This document shows positions 36,201 through 49,200 of a stretch of DNA of 64,000 nucleotides, in pieces. The stretch is from positions 19,241,513-19,305,512 of the forward strand of contig CM057147.1 in assembly GCA_029964075.1 (NCBI GenBank), given 5' to 3'. Source of the stretch: Patiria pectinifera. Taxonomy: Eukaryota > Echinodermata > Asteroidea > Valvatida > Asterinidae. Below the pieces are notes generated by a model that saw nothing but the letters and a program-made list of their open reading frames with translations, was not told where the DNA came from and made no database searches. The position numbers and the translations under genes are program-made. Position 1 is the stretch's first letter. Each line of letters opens with the position of its first letter.

Positions 36201-37755
36201 ACTGGGCATCAGCAACTGATCAACGAAGTGGCCTTCTCGCCGGACACCAGACTAATAGCCAGCGCATCGTTTGACAAGTCTGTCAAGCTGTGGGACGGGA
36301 GATCAGGAAAGTGAGTCCGGAATCAGACATCCATTGCCACTGACAGTCATTTTGAAATTGCCTGTCCTTTAGCTTAACAGTGCCATATTTTTGAAAATAT
36401 GAATTTTTTTTTTTATTCATCCAGGTTCATAACAACACTCAGAGGTCATGTCAGCAAAGTCTATCAGGTAAATATTGGTTTACTTTAAATTGTTGAACAA
36501 AAAAATTGACTGGAGCAGGGTTTGAACCTGCAATCCAGTGCTCCACCAACTGAGCTATCCAGCCCTATGTCCGGAGTTCCCCATTTTGTCAATGTCTTTG
36601 TCCCAGTGTGCTAGTCAGAAGCCATAAACCCGTATATGTCATGTCACCAGGGATCACGCCCAAAATCACCATGCTAGCAACATCAGCAATGTTTCAAACC
36701 CGGGGAAATAGCAAACAGAGATCTCTCACAGAGGATACGGCTTTTTATCACAAATTATCAAATAAACCACAAAGGGAAACTGACGAGGTTTCTCCTACTA
36801 GGCTAGGACGTAATAGAAGGAAGTTTACTCTTGGCACTCTTGTGCATCAGTTCCACTTTGTGGCTGGAAAGTCCCACATGTGAAATCCCTTCTTGACAAC
36901 TCACCGTTGACTTTTGAGTGTCAGTCAAGCAGTGTTGTAGGACTCGAGTGTTGTGGGACTTGAGTCCAGGACTCGAGTAGGACTCGAGTCACATTTAGTA
37001 CCCTCAATCGTCTGCTCATACAGACAATGAAATTGCTCCTTGTCCTTTCTTGGTCTGTCTTGCAGGTATCATGGTCTGCAGACAGCCGTCTCATATGCAG
37101 CGGCAGCTCAGACAGTACCCTCAAAGTCTGGAACGTCAAGGCCGGCAAGATCTCGGTGGACCTGCCAGGCCATGCAGACGAGGTTTACGCTGTCGATTGG
37201 AGTCCCGACGGTCAGAGGGTGGCAAGCGGTGGGAAGGATAAAATTCTGAAAATGTAAGAATTAGTAATTTTTGGCATGACAATTTTTTTTATTCCTGCAG
37301 CTTTTCGGTTGCAAATGGTTTGAAGCAAATAGCTTTCTGCAGTAGGCCATCTGTACTTTTCATATTAAAGGTGGGTTCAAACACAAAAGATTATTGACCT
37401 GAAGTTGAACACGTTTCAACTCGGGAACATTTTGCAGTGAATCTTTTGTCTTTTGCTTGAAGTTTACTTCAAGTACCACTCCCGAAGAATTATTTTGTAA
37501 TAAAGCTGCCCGAAGCTGTCATAATCAAACATTGTACAGATAGGAATGGTAAATTTTGTGCTTGCAAAAATTGCGACATGAAACCCCCATATAGATATTA
37601 ACTGGGCTGTTAGATCATTGAAGAAATCAAAGTATTGCAAAACCCAGAGTCTGGATTTTGATGGCTTCAAAGTAGTTGGAGTATTGGAATATAAAATCAA
37701 TTGCTAATAAGTACTGTGCTTATATTTTGTTTTGACTTTCAGATGGCGTAGATGA
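30270..37755 (+). CDS. NLE1: NLE1 (Notchless / Rsa4 homologue), 60S ribosome assembly WD40 protein (476 aa)
   Basis: NLE1 is the nucleolar adaptor that lets the AAA+ ATPase Midasin/Rea1 pull assembly factors off the pre-60S subunit; in animals it also affects Notch signalling. Plus-strand coding exons: 30270-30404, 31113-31330, 32252-32331, 32552-32628, 33232-33366, 33978-34133, 34632-34767, 35281-35327, 36108-36310, 36425-36467, 37066-37253, 37743-37755; all junctions are GT-AG and phases close to 476 codons plus TGA. Residues 1-85 form the NLE (ubiquitin-like, MIDAS-binding) domain with [13 protein letters not shown]40 blades follow from about residue 100, with [68 protein letters not shown] and the C-terminal KIWRR. 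Human NLE1 has 485 aa and aligns throughout. A split Ile codon joins the tiny last exon. It is divergent from MRPL18 and convergent with PELO. Confidence 0.96.
34863..35060. repeat. 198-bp element with perfect 26-bp terminal inverted repeats
   Basis: Positions 34863-34888 and 35035-35060 are exact inverse copies (CGTTTGTTTATGGTGTAAAT followed by CGAGGA). The interior repeats CCTCGATT several times. It lies in NLE1 intron 7. No target duplication could be seen, so whether it moved as a unit is open. Confidence 0.6.
35613..35938. repeat. Degenerate second copy of the ATGGGCTC-ended element
   Basis: It shares its left end (ATGGGCTCTGCGCAC), the AGGAGAGTTGGGG block and the CACAGTGTGTCCCGTCCAC block with 6335-6626. 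An internal hairpin at about 35836-35905 is strong. It lies in NLE1 intron 8, just upstream of exon 9. Confidence 0.5.
36508..36565 (-). repeat. tRNA-like (tRNA-derived SINE) fragment
   Basis: On the minus strand, GGGCTGGATAGCTCAGTTGG carries a near-perfect A box and GGTTCAAACCC a B box (36518-36528), followed by a T-run that could stop RNA polymerase III. Only 11 bases separate the boxes, so the anticodon arm is missing and this cannot be a working tRNA. The 3' part (GCTCCAGTCAA, T-run, GTTCAAC) recurs at 42600-42680. It lies in NLE1 intron 10. Confidence 0.6.
36930..36990. repeat. GGACTCGAGTC-rich element fragment
   Basis: It begins CAGTGTTGTAGGACTCGAGT and repeats the palindromic GACTCGAGTC several times. 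A similar fragment in the same orientation lies at about 37886-37960, just after NLE1. Such ends occur on hAT-type elements, but neither fragment has a partner end or target duplication here. Confidence 0.4.
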
Positions 37756-38002
37756 ACTGATCCTAGACAAGTGAAATGAAACTCAACAGGCAACAGCATT
37801 CTGGCTTCTGAAAATTTGGCTGCTAAATGCCACGACGACTCGTCATCCCCTGCTGTCTGATTGGCCAACTTCATTTACCAAGCACCGTTGTTGAAGTCGA
37901 GTCCAAGTCAAAGACTGTCTCGAGTCATTTGATTCGAGTCCGAGTCCCGTTTGTTCAAAATGCATTTGCGTGGACATGGACACACATACATGTAACCCAT
38001 AT

Positions 38003-38189
38003 CAGGGGTGTGAGTGACCACTGATAAAAATAGCTGAAAACAGCTGGAAAAAAATGTAAACAAGCTGAACTTTGGAAATCTCCTATACTTTTGTACACAG
38101 CATGTAAGGGAAAAAGTTGAAAAAAGGTGAAATCCAACACACAACAAAAAAGCTCAAATCAGCTTAAAAGCTGACATTTCACACCCCTG
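38003..38189. mobile_element. 187-bp element with CAGGGGTGTGA terminal inverted repeats
   Basis: The left CAGGGGTGTGA and right TCACACCCCTG are exact inverses (11 bp), and CCATAT directly repeats at 37997-38002 and 38190-38195. CAGGGGTGTG ends are typical of hAT-like non-autonomous elements. The visible duplication is 6 bp rather than the expected 8. It is non-coding and lies 248 bp past the NLE1 stop. Confidence 0.65.
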
Positions 38190-38316
38190 CCATATGTAAG
38201 TGATGTGCTGTCACGGGAAATATGGAAGGGCGCATTTAATAACACATTATTATTAGCAACATTACCGGGAGAGTTGTGCAGCACAGTTCGTATGCGCAAC
38301 GTTCTTTTGTAATGCT

Positions 38317-38322
38317 AATAAA
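38317..38322 (+). terminator. Candidate NLE1 polyadenylation signal AATAAA
   Basis: This is the first plus-strand AATAAA I find after the NLE1 stop, about 560 bp downstream and past the small element. Another lies at 38937-38942. Which is used cannot be told from sequence alone. Confidence 0.35.
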
Positions 38323-40214
38323 TGATCAATTCAGTTTTGAAAGTTATTTTTTGGGTGCCACACCCAAAGCATGGGGACCCTCCCTTTAACATGTTAGACA
38401 GAGTAGAATAGTTCAAATTGAAGAAATTTTTCAACTTCAATAACTGTCAACTTTTAAATTTGCTTGATTAAATGTCGTTGAAGGGAATATACAACATTTG
38501 CTTTTACTGTTATTTGGGGATTAGTATTTTATAGCGAATATTGTAACACTGACATGTTTGAAGTTTTGTGTTCGTAGATGCTGGAAAAACCAAGAAACTA
38601 ATCATGTTTCTGTAGTCTGGTTCCCTGACCCCACTTAAGATGAAACAGAGCAATTAAAGACATACATGTATTTGAAAAAGCCTGTTTTTTTTCAACGCTG
38701 GTCGGCCAGAAATCGATACAAAAATACCACTATTCTTGAAAATGACAGCACACCAGGTGCCACGATTTTACAGGATGCTTTACACTGTCACTCACCAACG
38801 GTCAATTAAGATATTTCAAATAGTTTGGTAGGTTTGTTTGTTTATGTTTGCAAATGTTGTATATTCCCTTTAACGTCACAGTGACTTTTACTTTACCAAT
38901 GAAAAACTGTTCAACTTTGGAATTAATATACTGAACAATAAATTTTATTTCATAAATTATTCACGATACATTTTACAAACCTGGATATAATGTTAAATGG
39001 CCTCTGCTGCATTTTGCATGTAAAATTATACAACTATCTTCATAATCATCAGTGCAGCACATAAGTACTGCAAAAGTAGCAAGCTTCTTTTTTTTTTAAT
39101 TACTTTGCAAGTTATTACCTCTTACAATAAATACTTGGTGCAAGTTTGGGTGAATTACTGCTTACAGTTTGAGTAATGTTTTTCTATATACAGATGCTTT
39201 GATAGTCGTAAGGAAGTTTTTAAAAGTTCCGGTGTTTTTCCTAGCATTTAAAAAGACGACCAGATATACTTAAAAACGGGAAATACGCTTACCGCAAGTA
39301 CAGAATTTTCTGCTATAGTAAGCAGAGATTTTTTCCTAACGGTAAGCAGAGCCAAGATATTGGGCCCTGGTCATGAGAAAGAAACAATCATACAGTGCCT
39401 ATTAGCCAAGTATAGATCAGCACAGACGAAGCCTTCTTCGTAGACAGCAAAATGCTGTGGTGGAACCGTTACAACGAGATACTGCATGGAATGATTTCCA
39501 CAGAAACAGACATTCTTGACAATCGCTAACGATAAACAATCGTAACTGCAGTATGTCAATCTCAACATCGTATTCTGTTGAGCAAGTTTAGGCCAGAGCT
39601 ATGGTTAGCCATAATTCGACTATCTTTGCTCTAATCCACACTAGTCGACCATAGTTGGACTAGTCTGGCTGACTATTCGGAACCAGACTACAATGCCAGT
39701 CGCATCACTGGTTACAATAGTTGTGGGCGATGAAAACATCTATTCCTTTGCACACCGGTTTTAACCAGTTGAGGTGAGTTAACCATTCAGCACTCCAGAC
39801 TTGATAATCATTGAGTTTTTAAGCAAATAGGTCTGGGGACTAGACAGTCCATGCTCGCCTAAAGCCGCATGTGTCATAATGCACAATAGGGAGCCAAGAC
39901 CAAGAAGTTTAGCTTGACAAGCAGCATTCACACATGGCTATTAATGTGCAGAGAAATAAGTCACAGTTCTACTAGTCAGTGGTCATCAATTAAAACTGTA
40001 CTTGGACTTTGCCAATTACAACTACATGGGTTCAAGCTGACTGCAGTCGAAGCCACAGCTCTGATTGCAAGTTTCAGACAGGGCTTGAGGCAAAAGCCTG
40101 ACCAAAAGATTGGTACCTGTTCCATCATGACGTGCTTCACATTAGCAGCTATACCGCGACTTCAGGGAACAAGACAAACATGTCTGTCTCCTTGAAATCT
40201 CCAGCAGAACTCTT

Positions 40215-40220
40215 TTTATT
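40215..40220 (-). terminator. Candidate PELO polyadenylation signal AATAAA
   Basis: On the minus strand AATAAA lies 65 bases after the PELO stop codon, inside an A/T-rich stretch. The short 3' UTR this implies is plausible but unproven. Confidence 0.45.
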
Positions 40221-40284
40221 TTTTTACACAATTGGTTTGGGAAAACCCGGGATAAAATCTCTCTAATAGAACTTTCAAATAGTT

Positions 40285-43200
40285 TCAGTCTTCGTCTGAG
40301 CTGGAGTCGTTGTCTATGTCTTCGATATCTGGCATGGGGAAGCGCAATATGGCTGCCACTCCGGTGAGCAAGGTGAGTTCTGTGGAGAGGTAGAATGCGT
40401 ATTGGAATAAAATTAACCATCTATGTTTACTTTCCAACTATGCCATCTAACCGTAAGTGGCAGAAACTGAACTGTGTATGTCTTTCCTCATGGAGTGCAA
40501 GAGAAATATTTCATTAAAAAATCTATATGATTCTACATTTCTACATTTCAAAATACGCTGCATAAAGGGAACACAGTCTCCACATGCATGCCAACGGTGT
40601 TCCTTTTGCACATAGGCACAGCAGTGTTTTACCTTTTTTGGGGGGGGGGGAGGGGTTGACATAAGATGGATTTTTTGTGTGAATAACGCTGAGTTTTTAG
40701 TAGGCTTCCAAATGCATTTGTGTGATATCGCACACACCCAATGAATGATGGATTATTAACGACTTGGCATATGAATAATGTCAGCTTAAGTTGCATCTTT
40801 GAGGTAAATACTTTATGGCGTATTGTCTTGTAAACTGCTCCTGTTTGAAACTTTGTAGTTGATCTTGAAACTTACGTTCGCCTGACACATGGAGACTTGA
40901 GAATATCTTGACATCACCACCGTTCTCTCGTACACTCTCCACTAAGGCAACGTATCGCTGCCTCTCGGCAATCTTCTGTGATCTGACAAGCCAAAGATAT
41001 GGATGACGTCATTGTGATGAATGACATTTTAACCACACTGGAAGTTGAAGTATTGGTGGTGGGGAGAGGAATAACAAAAGGAATCAAGAACTGTAAACAA
41101 ATATTGACTGCTTCGAGTGGTGTAGTAAAACTAGCCTCCCGAGGTGATCCATGGAGCATTCCATTTGTCCGAGGTGAAGCCGAGGGCAAAGAGATGCTTC
41201 ATGGATCACCGAGGGAGGCTAGTTTTACTATACCACAAGATAAAGCAGTCAATATTTGTTTAATAACACCTATCCCACAGATTCTGCTTGATTTTAAGCG
41301 ATAACCGATTAATTTAATCTAAATACAATTAAAATGTACTTCTATTTGAATACGAACTTAATTGAAAATTTACTAGCACTTTTCTCAACTACCCCTTCAC
41401 AAAATGTTTGAATCCAGCTCTCACACGCTAGCACTTGAGAACAATATGCACGCGCATACTCGTGTGCATTTGCACACAATACCATTTGCTATGGGTATAG
41501 TACTTTGGTTGCTACAGGTATAGTACTTTTGGCCGTGCACGGATAGCAAGATAGCAAAAATAGCAAATGCCATGTGGTTTGCTCTCAGCCAATCAAGATA
41601 TAGAATTTGTGGGTGAGGTGTTATAAAAGAGTTATTAATTCCTGTTCTCTAATTTTTTCCAAAGATATATATCAGCTAAATATAAAGCCAAGGCTATTTT
41701 CACGAAAAATTAACCTTTTCCATCCAACAAGATACCAATTGTAGTATTATCTGCTATACAGATTTGTACCAGCTAGCCCGCCCCCAGCAAGCTCAGCAGT
41801 CGAGGTGTTAAAGTTACAGTCCATCATTTGCAGCTACCCAAAAAGTAACTGACGTAATTATTGTTGAAAAAACATACGTGGTTGAAAGATGGCAAGAAGA
41901 CTAAACTCCCTGTGAAATGATTCTTTCTGGCAAGCTGTCACTTTGAAGAAATCAACAAAAGAAGGCCTTTCCAACGGTGCATTTAAAGGTTGGTTGTTCA
42001 GCACCCTTCTTTAGATTTTGAGCCTGTTTGTTGCTTCAAATGAACAAACGGCACAAATTACAACTGATGGACTGTACATTTAAGATGTCTTAATGAGTAA
42101 GCAGGAGGTCCCTGGTTCAAGTTCCATCCGATTTCTTTCTTTCAGCAATGAGTAAAAGTGCTTTAAAGATGTCTTCCACGATGGGACAAAACAATATTAA
42201 GCACCCTTTTTTGTGGGATTGGGATCAAACAACCGAGTTCGTTTCCTTAAAAAAAACCCAATAATTTGAACTAATATCCTTGAGTAAAAACCTACCTGAA
42301 GAGTTGATCGCTGATGAGTAACGTCTCAACGGCCATGGCAGCATTCGCTGTCTCCACCTGGTTGATACTGTGTAGTCAAATGAGAAAATGAACCAGCATG
42401 AAAAATGAAAACAAGACAACAACATGAATCAAGTTATTGCAAGAAGGATTAGTAATCATATGTCTGGATATAAACAAAACTGGGCAAATCTTGGATATTT
42501 GAGATAGTAAATTGTATCAATCTTATGAGACATTGTACCTTCGATACACAATTTTTAAAAATTTTTAGATATAATTTTTTTTTCAAAACCGAACAAAAAA
42601 TTTGACTGGTTGAGCACTAGAATGGCAGTCCGGAGGTCGCAGGTTCAAACCCAGCTCCAGTCAAATTCTTTGTTCAACTTTGAAAAAATTATTACAAAGC
42701 ACCTAGTCAGTTCCCCTTTGTGATTTATTTAAAATTAATTTCAAGTATGAAATTTTAGCGAGGCTCACAAAGATAACTTACAGAAAACAGGACTACCTAA
42801 TTCAGACTTCTCCTCCTTTTATGAAATTGAAGCTGAAATAAACATACTTCATCCTGCATCTTTTCGAGAAAACAAAATAAGTACACAATTTTTAATAGAC
42901 GACGCATAGATTTTTTGAAGAGCTTACCCATAGAAAGCCCTATCTGGTTCATTCTGAAGCATGGTATAGAATGCGTCTAGTGCCTTCACTTCTCCTGCGG
43001 CCTTCGTGTCGGCTAGCCTCGCTGTGACTGCTGGGTTGGATAACACCTCTACAATTTGATGAAAAAAAAACAGATTTCATTAACCCTAACTCCCTATTTA
43101 GGCCTTTTTTGCTAGGATGTAGCCTCAATCCTGCAAAATCCTCGAATTGGCTTCATGGAAAAATAGCATATAGCCTCAATCCTATACATTTCTCCATTAT

Positions 43201-46200
43201 TTCTTGAATATGGTCTGTGGAGGGGTGACTACTGCCTGAATCCAGCTAAATCCTGCAGCAGTGATTGTCAATATGTTGAGGCTTGGCCAGTGATGTCCTG
43301 GAGCAGTACGGAGGATTTCATGCATAATCCAGGCTCATATTTATGCATGGCTGAGCAAAAACAACAAAAGGTCCAACCCAAGAACTTGACAAAGTGCATC
43401 CTACAAAATCAGTAACACACTTTTGCCATGTGACCTCATTTCTCCAATTCCTCCACTTTGGCAAAGATAATTTTGAAGGATTCAGGGCAGTTAGGGTTAA
43501 CTGGCTGAATTTAATAGAACATTTCGGGTTGTAAGCTGTGGGAATGGAGTAGAGAAAGTATAAGACATCAATAATATCTGACCCAAACTGAAAAAGGGGG
43601 GTTCAGAATTGAGCAGGGTTGTCAGTTGTACAAAAGGAATTCCTGAACCGAAATTTAAAGAACAAGGTGGATACTGTATGAAGGAGGAAACAGCTAAACT
43701 AGAATATGAAGGGCAGAAATTGGGTCAGGGAGTATTGATGTTTCTCTGGGGAAATACAGAGACTGTATCTGCTCTTTTCACACATCCGCCATGGACATGC
43801 AGAGCCTGGATCTGGCAACTTTACACAATAAATATAGCCGGTTCAGTGATTCCCGTGTTGGGGTTCAGATCACTGAACAGGCTATATTTATTATGTAAAG
43901 TTGCCAGATCGAGGCTGTGCATGCCCAATGGCGGAGAGTGAAAAGAGCAAATTGGGAGGTTGAGATGTTCCAGGCTGGTTGTGGTGAGGAGGGCTGGTTA
44001 TGAAGAGATTACACAAAGTATCTGGATCTTTAATGGGACGCTTCTAGTAGCTTCTATAATCCATTGCTGTGTATTAAAGATAGAATGGACCAGGTTTCAT
44101 TTGTGCATTTTTTTTTTTTTTCGTTTTAAGCAACAGAAGTGCTCAAAATCTAAAAAGATGGAAGCTTAACAACTAACCCGATGAAGTTTTAGCTCTGTGA
44201 ATGCTGTATATTTTGAGAAAACACGATATTCTGGATCTCGACTTCAGTTCAAAAGGTGCCGAGTCATATTTTCCATTGCGCCCTCTCGTGGCACAATCCC
44301 GAAATCAACATTCGGGACACGATTCTCATTCAGCCGAATGTAGCTACGTGTTGTCACACACTGAACTGACGAATAAAGCAGCCACGCGCGTTTGCATCGT
44401 GTCAACACTTGCACCCATTACAAACCAAATACTAACGTAAATTTCTAAAAATGTGTCACTCGACACATCTTTAGAAATGACCTTTTCTGGTTTTCTTCAA
44501 AATGACAGCATGCCCAAAAGAATAATTTCACAGGGAGTTTAGTGCCATTACTATCTTTAAACCAAGTAAGCTCTTCAACAATAATTTGGTCGGTTACTTT
44601 TTGGATAGCTGCAAATGGTCCACTCTACCTTTGAACAAATAGCACATGTATGCTTTGTACTTGACCAAAATTGAGATACCAAGGCCACATGAAATAACAG
44701 TGGCTAGGCCGTACAATCCTGAATCCAGCATAACACTACAGTCAAGTACTTGCTGGCTCACAAATACTATTCTGCATGATACATTTTTTTACGACAGAGC
44801 AAGAACCATAAATAGTCACATAGGATCACTGGATCTAGGTGTGGATGTATATTTACATTTTTGAAAACATGCGTAATTGTCACTAGTCTTTTTTTATTAA
44901 GTAAAGAAATCACAGTGATTTCAAACACACCTTTGAGAGCGTGCTTGTGTCCGGAGGAGGAGTGCACCTGTAGAAACTTGGGCTTGTTCTCCAGGAGAAC
45001 TTTGGTCTCCAGTTTAACGGCTTCTTGGAACATGTACTCACAAAACTGGTCCTGAAATAAAACCATTACAATGTGATGTGTGGACTGCTTAAAATACAAT
45101 TCCTTAAAGGGTCCATGAGATGAACTTTTCTTAGAAACATATTTTGTGCAACTTTGTACTCCTCTTAAATGTATGAAAACCATTAGACATTTCTTTTAGG
45201 TTAATTTTATTGAAAAGTGCACTTCTTTAACCATTTAAACATTTTCCATGCTTTTCCGGACAACTGAGGGCGCTGTTGCTGTGATGTCATTTCAGGAAGA
45301 CGCTGTTCAGTTTAGGGGTTTCGTGTTCAAACTGTAAACCCAAAAATTTGCTTACTGAAAACATTTGTGAGAAAACTTTGCTCATTGGCTTACTGCCATG
45401 TACTAGATACAACAACGAATCATCACCCAAGAAAAGAAAATTCACGACAGCAAAATATCCTAAATTCTGGCAACTTTTGGTGCTGAAATAACTGTAACAT
45501 TGAGGTTTCTGCCTGAAATGACATTACACTTTTGCTCATGAATATGAAAATTTGCATTGGCATAAAAACCGAAACGGCACCAAAATACCCTTGAAAATGG
45601 CAAAAAATAAATAAAATAAGGTTAAATGGGACACAAAGGTGCATTTTCAAGGATTATAAAAAAAAAACTACATTGCTTGGGCCCTATAAAAGGAGACAAT
45701 ACAGTTCTTTAAACCCACTGTACCCCACCCAAAGCAATCACAAAACAAACAAATAATCAGACTGATAAAGTGATTACCACAAATAGAACAATTACCTTTA
45801 CAAAGCCCGGGCTTGCTACCAGCACACACTTCACAACTGTTCACAGAAAAGAAATCAAACATAACCCTGAAAATACACAGTTAAGTTCAACACACATTGT
45901 ACATACGTCACAGTTGCAGGAAGGTACTGTATAGAATCGGATACTCCAGTAAGTTTAAAGATGTGTTCCCCATGCTATTTTCGAGTTTCACCTCGAAAAA
46001 AATGGATGTTTTTTCAATTGCATTTTCCTAGAAATATGAAAGTTAAACACTTTTGAATGAGACATCAAGCGAAAAAAATTGACCAACGTTTAGTTGTTAT
46101 TTATAATTATTTCTTCACAAAAATCGAACTATTGGCTGCCAGACAATAATTCAACTCTGGCAGGGCAGGCTCACTGCGCAGCACGAAAGCCCTTTTTCAG

Positions 46201-49200
46201 AGAGTTGTAGATGTCAGAAATTGGAATAAAGTGCGTTTTACATTTAAAACAATACATACAAATTGAAAATCATTGGGAGAAAAAAAATCTTTTTTTTTCT
46301 TCGAAGAACACAAGGTATGCATCTTTAATCAATACGTCCATTACAAAATGATGTATTAATGATTAGAAGCATCCTCAAAGGCACCTTTCTTTGAAAAAGT
46401 GCTTGGATAAAACAAACTAATGCAATCAGTTTTGTGCTATCATATGAAGTGCCAAAATAATCAATAATTTGAATGCACTTAAAGTTCCAAATTTGACAAA
46501 TACGATAAACGGCCTACAGATGTTTATAGATCTCTAACCAAAGTGTCACCCCCTGATATCGAGTCTTATATCGTCGTGTCTGTGCAACAAGGTCGTATCT
46601 CCTAAAATGGGCCGTAAGTGAAACGCGAGTTTCAGAATGTCAAAAGGTTGTATCTCACTTAAAATAACCCAGATGTAACACACAAAGTCAATGGACGTTG
46701 AGATACCACCTTGTTGCACGGAGCATATATGCGCGAGAAACAACTCTGTTGCAGAATGGAGTTACGATCTTGTTGCACTGACGCAATAATATTAAGTCCC
46801 CCAAAAAAATCATAAAGTTGTACGATACTCACCGTCAAAGTTGATGTGCCTGAGAATGGCCTGCATGACCGCATCGTAGAAGCGCAACAGGGACTTGTCG
46901 TGCTGCGAGCACGAGCCTTTCCGCTTGCGCGGTATGTTGTGCTCGATCTTGGCCCGTACCATTGTCATGCTGGGGGTGACCAGGCAGATGAGGGCCAGCC
47001 CCTCTTGCATGACGACCGCAGCCACGTCGGCCGTTTGCGCGATGTCACAGGCCATTTCTGAAGGAAAAATTACAGGTTTTTTTTTCTTTCCTTAAAATGA
47101 CACAAAGGAAATTTTCAGCTCCTTGGGTTCCTGTTTCAGAATGGTACGGCAGAATCACACTGAACTCATTAACCCATAAGCACTTGTACTACATTGTATT
47201 ACATTGTGTTTATTCACTGAAACATCAATAAATCATAGAGTGCTCAGGCAGTTTCGGGCAGTACAGTGAGTAATAGGCAGGGCGGTTTCGGGCGCCACTG
47301 TGACTAAAGGGTCAATCTGAAACGACTCCAGAGTCCAGTCAATGGAGGTTGGTATTCAAATTTTGCTTGTCTGAAATGAAATTAAAATTTGGGTCGACTG
47401 GGGTCACGTATAATACAGTTTCGGTTCAGCGAGACTCGAATCCAGTTTGAATCTAGGGTGTTAGAGACAATCTGGATTATAGAGATATGTAGAAGGTATT
47501 TTACAGAAAGTGTTTTTAGAATATCATACACCAGGGTTCGACTTTAGCGGTAGCCTATCAGCCAAATGCTAGTCAAAACAGCGGCGGGCTAGTCAAACTA
47601 TGCCTTAAGTGGCCCGGCTGGCGAGTCAAAAATTATTGGGCTACTGCAAAGATGTAAGGACAGGAAGAAATAAATTATTACATTCGGAAAGCAAACCCGT
47701 ATCAATTTGTGTCTAATTGTATTAACTGTATAGGTTTAAATTATTAGATCTGTTTATAAAAAACTTGCACATTGTTGTTTATGAGACACTCTATTAAAGA
47801 AAAACATGCAGGCTAGTGAAACTGCCAGCGGGCTAGTTAAGAGTCTGTTTCAGTAGCCCGGCTGGCTAGTGAACAAAAAAGTTAAGGTCGAACTCTGCAT
47901 ACACCTCTGTGGAACACCAAAGTCCCCAACAAATCTATTCACACTTCAATCTAGGGCTGTGCATCGGAACCGGGTACCCGAATACCCGACCGTTGATGTC
48001 AGGAACCGGTTCCAGATTGTGGGATCGGGTACCTATAACCAACTTTACAAATTATGACAGTAAATGCACACCTCTACTTCGATCACAATAGGTTTCACAA
48101 ATTGGGCCTGTTCCAAACGCCATGCCTTGCAAATAGCATAACAGTACTTTGCTCTTTGACATGTCGATAAATGCAAACATTAAACAGCCATAACTTGTCA
48201 ACGGAATGTCCGATTGAAGTGCAACAAACAGTTTTGAAAGGAGAATTTTATTCTCTATCCTAATACCTGCAAACCCTCATTTCGACCTCTGCTCAATTCT
48301 GTATTATTTTTCCAGAATGCCTCACAAATGTGGTGTGAAACGGAAAAGGGTTTAAGTTTAATATTACAAAAAAAATTCACTTGTTAGAATAAGGTAATAG
48401 AAACCCAACTCACCTATTCTTTCCAGGTCAATCACATCCCATAACTGCTTGGCAAGCGTGAATTTACGATTGAGCTCTAAATCTAACGTGTGGTAGGCTC
48501 CCATCTGTAAACAAAGATGTCTCTAGCTATTACTTGTATTCAAAGAGAAGTAACGGTACGATGCCAAACAGGAATTCCTTCCCTGAGACAGAGGTTTGTA
48601 CATGTTATAACTGTTTTATCGGTCACGGACAGTTAGAAATTCAATCCACTTCCCCTGCCATAACTTTTACACAAGCTGGTCATCAACAGTCAGATCTTAT
48701 TAGTTATCCTGCGAGCGCAAGTGGAACATGGAATAATGTAGTGTGTGTGTGTGTGTCCCTCATACCACGAGACCGAAGTATGTTGGACGCAAGAGTGGGA
48801 TAACAAATTTATCTTCAAGCAAACTTGATGCACAGTACAGATGGAACATGCATGCGGTGCATGAACATTTCAGCGGTTATTCTACGACAAGTGCATGCAG
48901 ATGGAACGGCGCGCATCTTGGAAAAATGCAATGCGCAGAGTGCGATACGGACTGTGCGATATATCACACTGTTGTTGCCATGGATCGACCAATCAGAATC
49001 GAGGATTCAAGTTTGCTTGAAGATAATATTATTTATAGACACTGTGACCAGTCACATGCCACAAACAGTCACGGTCAGTCAATCCTGTTTTATGTAGACA
49101 ACTGTAAGAACAAGTCACTTGATTTCTTTTGACTGCTGGGGTGGTTTTGTTGAATTTGCCAGCCAGAGAGAGGGACAGTGATTTGTATTTTGATTGTGAA

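Larger units (their letters stand above)
37756..40284. other. 3' to 3' spacer between NLE1 and PELO
   Basis: NLE1 and PELO converge on this 2.5-kb stretch. It contains the hAT-like element 38003-38189, candidate polyadenylation signals, and AT-rich unique-looking DNA from about 38200 to 40200. No further exon is seen. Confidence 0.55.

Noticed and set aside
36508..36565. A functional tRNA gene
   Set aside because: The A and B boxes are only 11 bases apart and no anticodon arm can form; it is at most tRNA-derived.
40976..40979. The nearer AG as acceptor of PELO exon 9
   Set aside because: It would leave the reading frame out of phase with exon 8; the AG at 40984-40983 restores the Pelota sequence.
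42095..42135. A B-box-like GGTTCAAGTTCC as a further SINE
   Set aside because: There is no A box or shared body around it; a single 11-base match is not enough.
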